DNA from: Clostridiales bacterium
GTDB taxonomy: Bacteria; Bacillota; Clostridia; Lachnospirales; Lachnospiraceae
NCBI GenBank assembly: GCA_012839235.1
Contig: DUNS01000104.1
Span: 1 to 45,704 of the forward strand
Direction: 5' to 3'
DNA length: 45,704 nt
Part shown: one piece after another, positions 43,988-45,704 of the stretch
Layout of the letters: the number at the start of each line of letters is the position of its first letter
How positions within the stretch are numbered: position 1 is the stretch's first letter
Made by a program: the position numbers and the translations under genes
Notes under the pieces: model-generated
The model's database searches: none
What the model was told of the DNA's origin: nothing
Seen by the model: the letters and a program-made list of their open reading frames with translations, nothing else

Positions 43988-44860
43988 ATGGCCATTGATT
44001 ACGACATAACCTATTCTGATTTAAATCCAACAATCTTTTATGTGTCTAAAGTAAAGATGATTGATAATGGTGTATATCATGAGCATGATTATGCAGAAAT
44101 GTCATATGTTATATCCGGTAAAGCTAGATACCTTGTTGGGGATGAAGAATTCGATGTCGAAGCAGGGGATTTGGTCATATGCAATCCTGGGGTTAAACAT
44201 ACCCATATCGTGGTAAATCCAAAGGAACCTACTACAGAATTAATTATGGGGTTTACTGATTTTCAGTTTAAAAACATGAAGCCTAATTCCATCGAACTTA
44301 ATGATGGGGGCTGTGTTTTACATACAACAACTGAGATAAAGCAAAAATTAGCTATTCACTGCCATGGGATGATCGCCGAAAAGGAAAGCAACCATGTGGG
44401 ACAATACTTCATGCTAAAAACCCACATTATGCAGATGCTACTATTAATCATCCGAGAAATAGTTAATGTGGAAAGACCTATTCAGAAGGGTTATAATTTT
44501 GAAACCTATTCTAAGAGCTATGCTGTGAAACGCATAGTAAAATACCTTAATGAAAATTATGAAAACAAAATATCTTTAGAGCAAATAGCGCATAATATGT
44601 ATCTGAGTCCAGTATATATTTCCAAGATATTCAAAGAAGAAACTGGAGAATCTCCGATCAACTATTTAATTAAAATCAGATTGGAGAAGGCTAAGGAAAT
44701 CCTGCTTACAGAAGGTAGTGGCAGTATTAAAAGCATTGCTAATCAAGTAGGCTATGAAGATGTATATCACTTTAGTAAATTATTTAAGAAATATTATGGT
44801 TTGTCACCTTTATATTATAGAAAAAAGGCAATGAGCAAACTTAAAGACCAGTACAAATAA
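43988..44860 (+). CDS. AraC family regulator with cupin sensor domain
   Basis: This 290-residue protein has an N-terminal cupin-like domain (YHEHDYAEMSYVISGKARYLV, EAGDLVICNPGVKHTH) for binding a small ligand. Its C-terminal pair of helix-turn-helix motifs has ISLEQIAHNMYLSPVYISKIFKEE and IKSIANQVGYEDVYHFSKLFKKYYGLSP. The GYEDVYHFSKLFKK segment is the second HTH signature. It diverges from the ABC exporter and precedes the nitroreductase by 54 bases, so it may control either; the ligand is unknown. The start has AAGGAGAG, 6 bases before ATG. Confidence 0.9.
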   Translation: MAIDYDITYSDLNPTIFYVSKVKMIDNGVYHEHDYAEMSYVISGKARYLVGDEEFDVEAGDLVICNPGVKHTHIVVNPKEPTTELIMGFTDFQFKNMKPNSIELNDGGCVLHTTTEIKQKLAIHCHGMIAEKESNHVGQYFMLKTHIMQMLLLIIREIVNVERPIQKGYNFETYSKSYAVKRIVKYLNENYENKISLEQIAHNMYLSPVYISKIFKEETGESPINYLIKIRLEKAKEILLTEGSGSIKSIANQVGYEDVYHFSKLFKKYYGLSPLYYRKKAMSKLKDQYK

Positions 44861-44914
44861 GTTCGCCCATAAGTGTGAATTAAATTCGCACAGAAGAAAG
44901 GAATGATTGTCAAT

Positions 44915-45682
44915 ATGAATATGTATGAAGCTATTTTTTCAAGAAAATCAATTCGTCATTATAAAAATGAAGCAATTGAATGGGAAGTACTTTCAGATAT
45001 ACTACAATTCGCAGATGAACTTCCTAAGTTAGTTGACGATATTGCTATAGAGTTCAAGTTAGTAAGCAATATTGAAACAAAACAGGGCTTTTATGGACCT
45101 TTCACAGTAAAGGCTCCTTACTATATATGCATATCATCAGAAAAGAAGGGTGATTATCTAATTAACGCGGGATATATGATGGAGCAGATAAGTCTATACA
45201 TCACATCTAAGGGATTAGGTACTTGCTTTCTTGGGGGAGCAGCTCCTGGCAAGGGGCTGAAGGATACAATGAGATACGATTATGTTATCTCCCTTGCCTT
45301 TGGTATACCCTCTGGCACCCTTTATAGAGATAGTCACGAAGCAAAACGTCTAGATGAAGAAGAATTGGTTGTCTATAAGGAAGATGTAGATTCAGATATT
45401 AGACAGATGATCACTGCTGCTAGACTCGCTCCTTCTAGCTTAAATAATCAACCATGGAGATTCGTTGTTTATAAAAACCGTATTCATATCTTTATTAGAA
45501 AGAACATTGCCTTATATAAAGTAATGGACTCCATTAACAAGATAGATATAGGAATTATGCTGGCCAACCTTCTTATCGCTGCTGAAGAATTGTGGATCGA
45601 TGTATCAATCTCCAAACTAGACTCCTTAAAGAATAAGGACTTTAAAAATAATCAGTATGTTTTGACAATGACAATTGGTTAA
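44915..45682 (+). CDS. Nitroreductase family protein (TM1586-like)
   Basis: This 255-residue FMN-dependent oxidoreductase-like protein is made of two half-nitroreductase folds in one chain. The first half has AIFSRKSIRHYK, the usual flavin-binding opening. The second half contains ITAARLAPSSLNNQPWRFVVY, the strongest family motif. This two-part layout fits the putative TM1586-type nitroreductases; the substrate is unknown. The earlier in-frame ATG 44903 (MIVN) is less likely, because ATG 44915 lies 13 bases after AGAAAGG. It may be co-transcribed with the AraC gene. The last 22 bases of the window hold nothing recognisable. Confidence 0.8.
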   Translation: MNMYEAIFSRKSIRHYKNEAIEWEVLSDILQFADELPKLVDDIAIEFKLVSNIETKQGFYGPFTVKAPYYICISSEKKGDYLINAGYMMEQISLYITSKGLGTCFLGGAAPGKGLKDTMRYDYVISLAFGIPSGTLYRDSHEAKRLDEEELVVYKEDVDSDIRQMITAARLAPSSLNNQPWRFVVYKNRIHIFIRKNIALYKVMDSINKIDIGIMLANLLIAAEELWIDVSISKLDSLKNKDFKNNQYVLTMTIG

Positions 45683-45704
45683 AATAAACAAAATAAATAT
45701 ATTA

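Overview
The window looks like chromosomal DNA from a low-GC anaerobic Firmicute, most likely a Lachnospiraceae-type clostridium. The grounds are the low GC, the single large acc/fab operon with FabK and a MarR-type FabT regulator, type III glutamine synthetase, rubrerythrin, a DUF1540 mini-protein, an ABC-F protein of the clostridial type, and the serC-serA-DUF1015 order. I see no rRNA, tRNA, CRISPR array, prophage or transposase gene. Most genes are on the minus strand.

Layout. 1-5.6 kb: the 3' end of a CbxX/SpoVK-like AAA gene, a DegV lipid-binding protein, htpG with a perfect CIRCE operator, and a small conserved protein. 4.2-8.1 kb: an uncharacterised set made of a TraX-like membrane protein, a zinc-ribbon membrane protein, an HxxxDG acyltransferase and an HSL-type esterase. 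8.2-10.1 kb: an ABC-F protein with a structured leader. 10.2-20.9 kb: a complete fatty acid initiation and elongation operon (minus strand, order fabT-fabH-acpP-fabK-fabD-fabG-fabF-accB-fabZ-accC-accD-accA). It is driven by a strong promoter overlapped by a FabT-type palindrome. 21.3-25 kb: glnN behind a YesL-like membrane protein, then rubrerythrin. 25.2-32.5 kb: serine synthesis (serC, serA) with a DUF1015 protein, then ilvD-ilvB. 32.9-35.3 kb: an AI-2E-family permease, a DUF1540 peptide gene that is easy to miss, and a LysM protein. 35.4-39.4 kb: leuB-leuC-leuD with a divergent LysR regulator. 39.4-45.7 kb: an SH3 lipoprotein, a heterodimeric ABC exporter, an AraC regulator and a TM1586-type nitroreductase.

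The least ordinary content is between the genes. Three copies of a structured element (A 11118-11390, B 20748-20954, C 21060-21260) share a highly conserved core. The helices around that core change sequence but keep pairing, which is the signature of a structured RNA or hairpin-type mobile element. One copy sits inside the acc operon and two lie between fabT and glnN. A second pair of palindromic elements, with shared ends, brackets the rubrerythrin gene. Other observations: an extended translation-start motif (GAAAGG-YAWGG about 13 bases before ATG) shared by many genes, loss of key ATPase residues in the second domain of the ABC-F protein, two acidic insertions in HtpG, and a DGHHR motif in the DUF1015 protein encoded beside serA and serC.

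Start codons were moved from the longest open frame wherever a ribosome binding site or family alignment argued for it. All family assignments are from recognition of motifs, not from searches.
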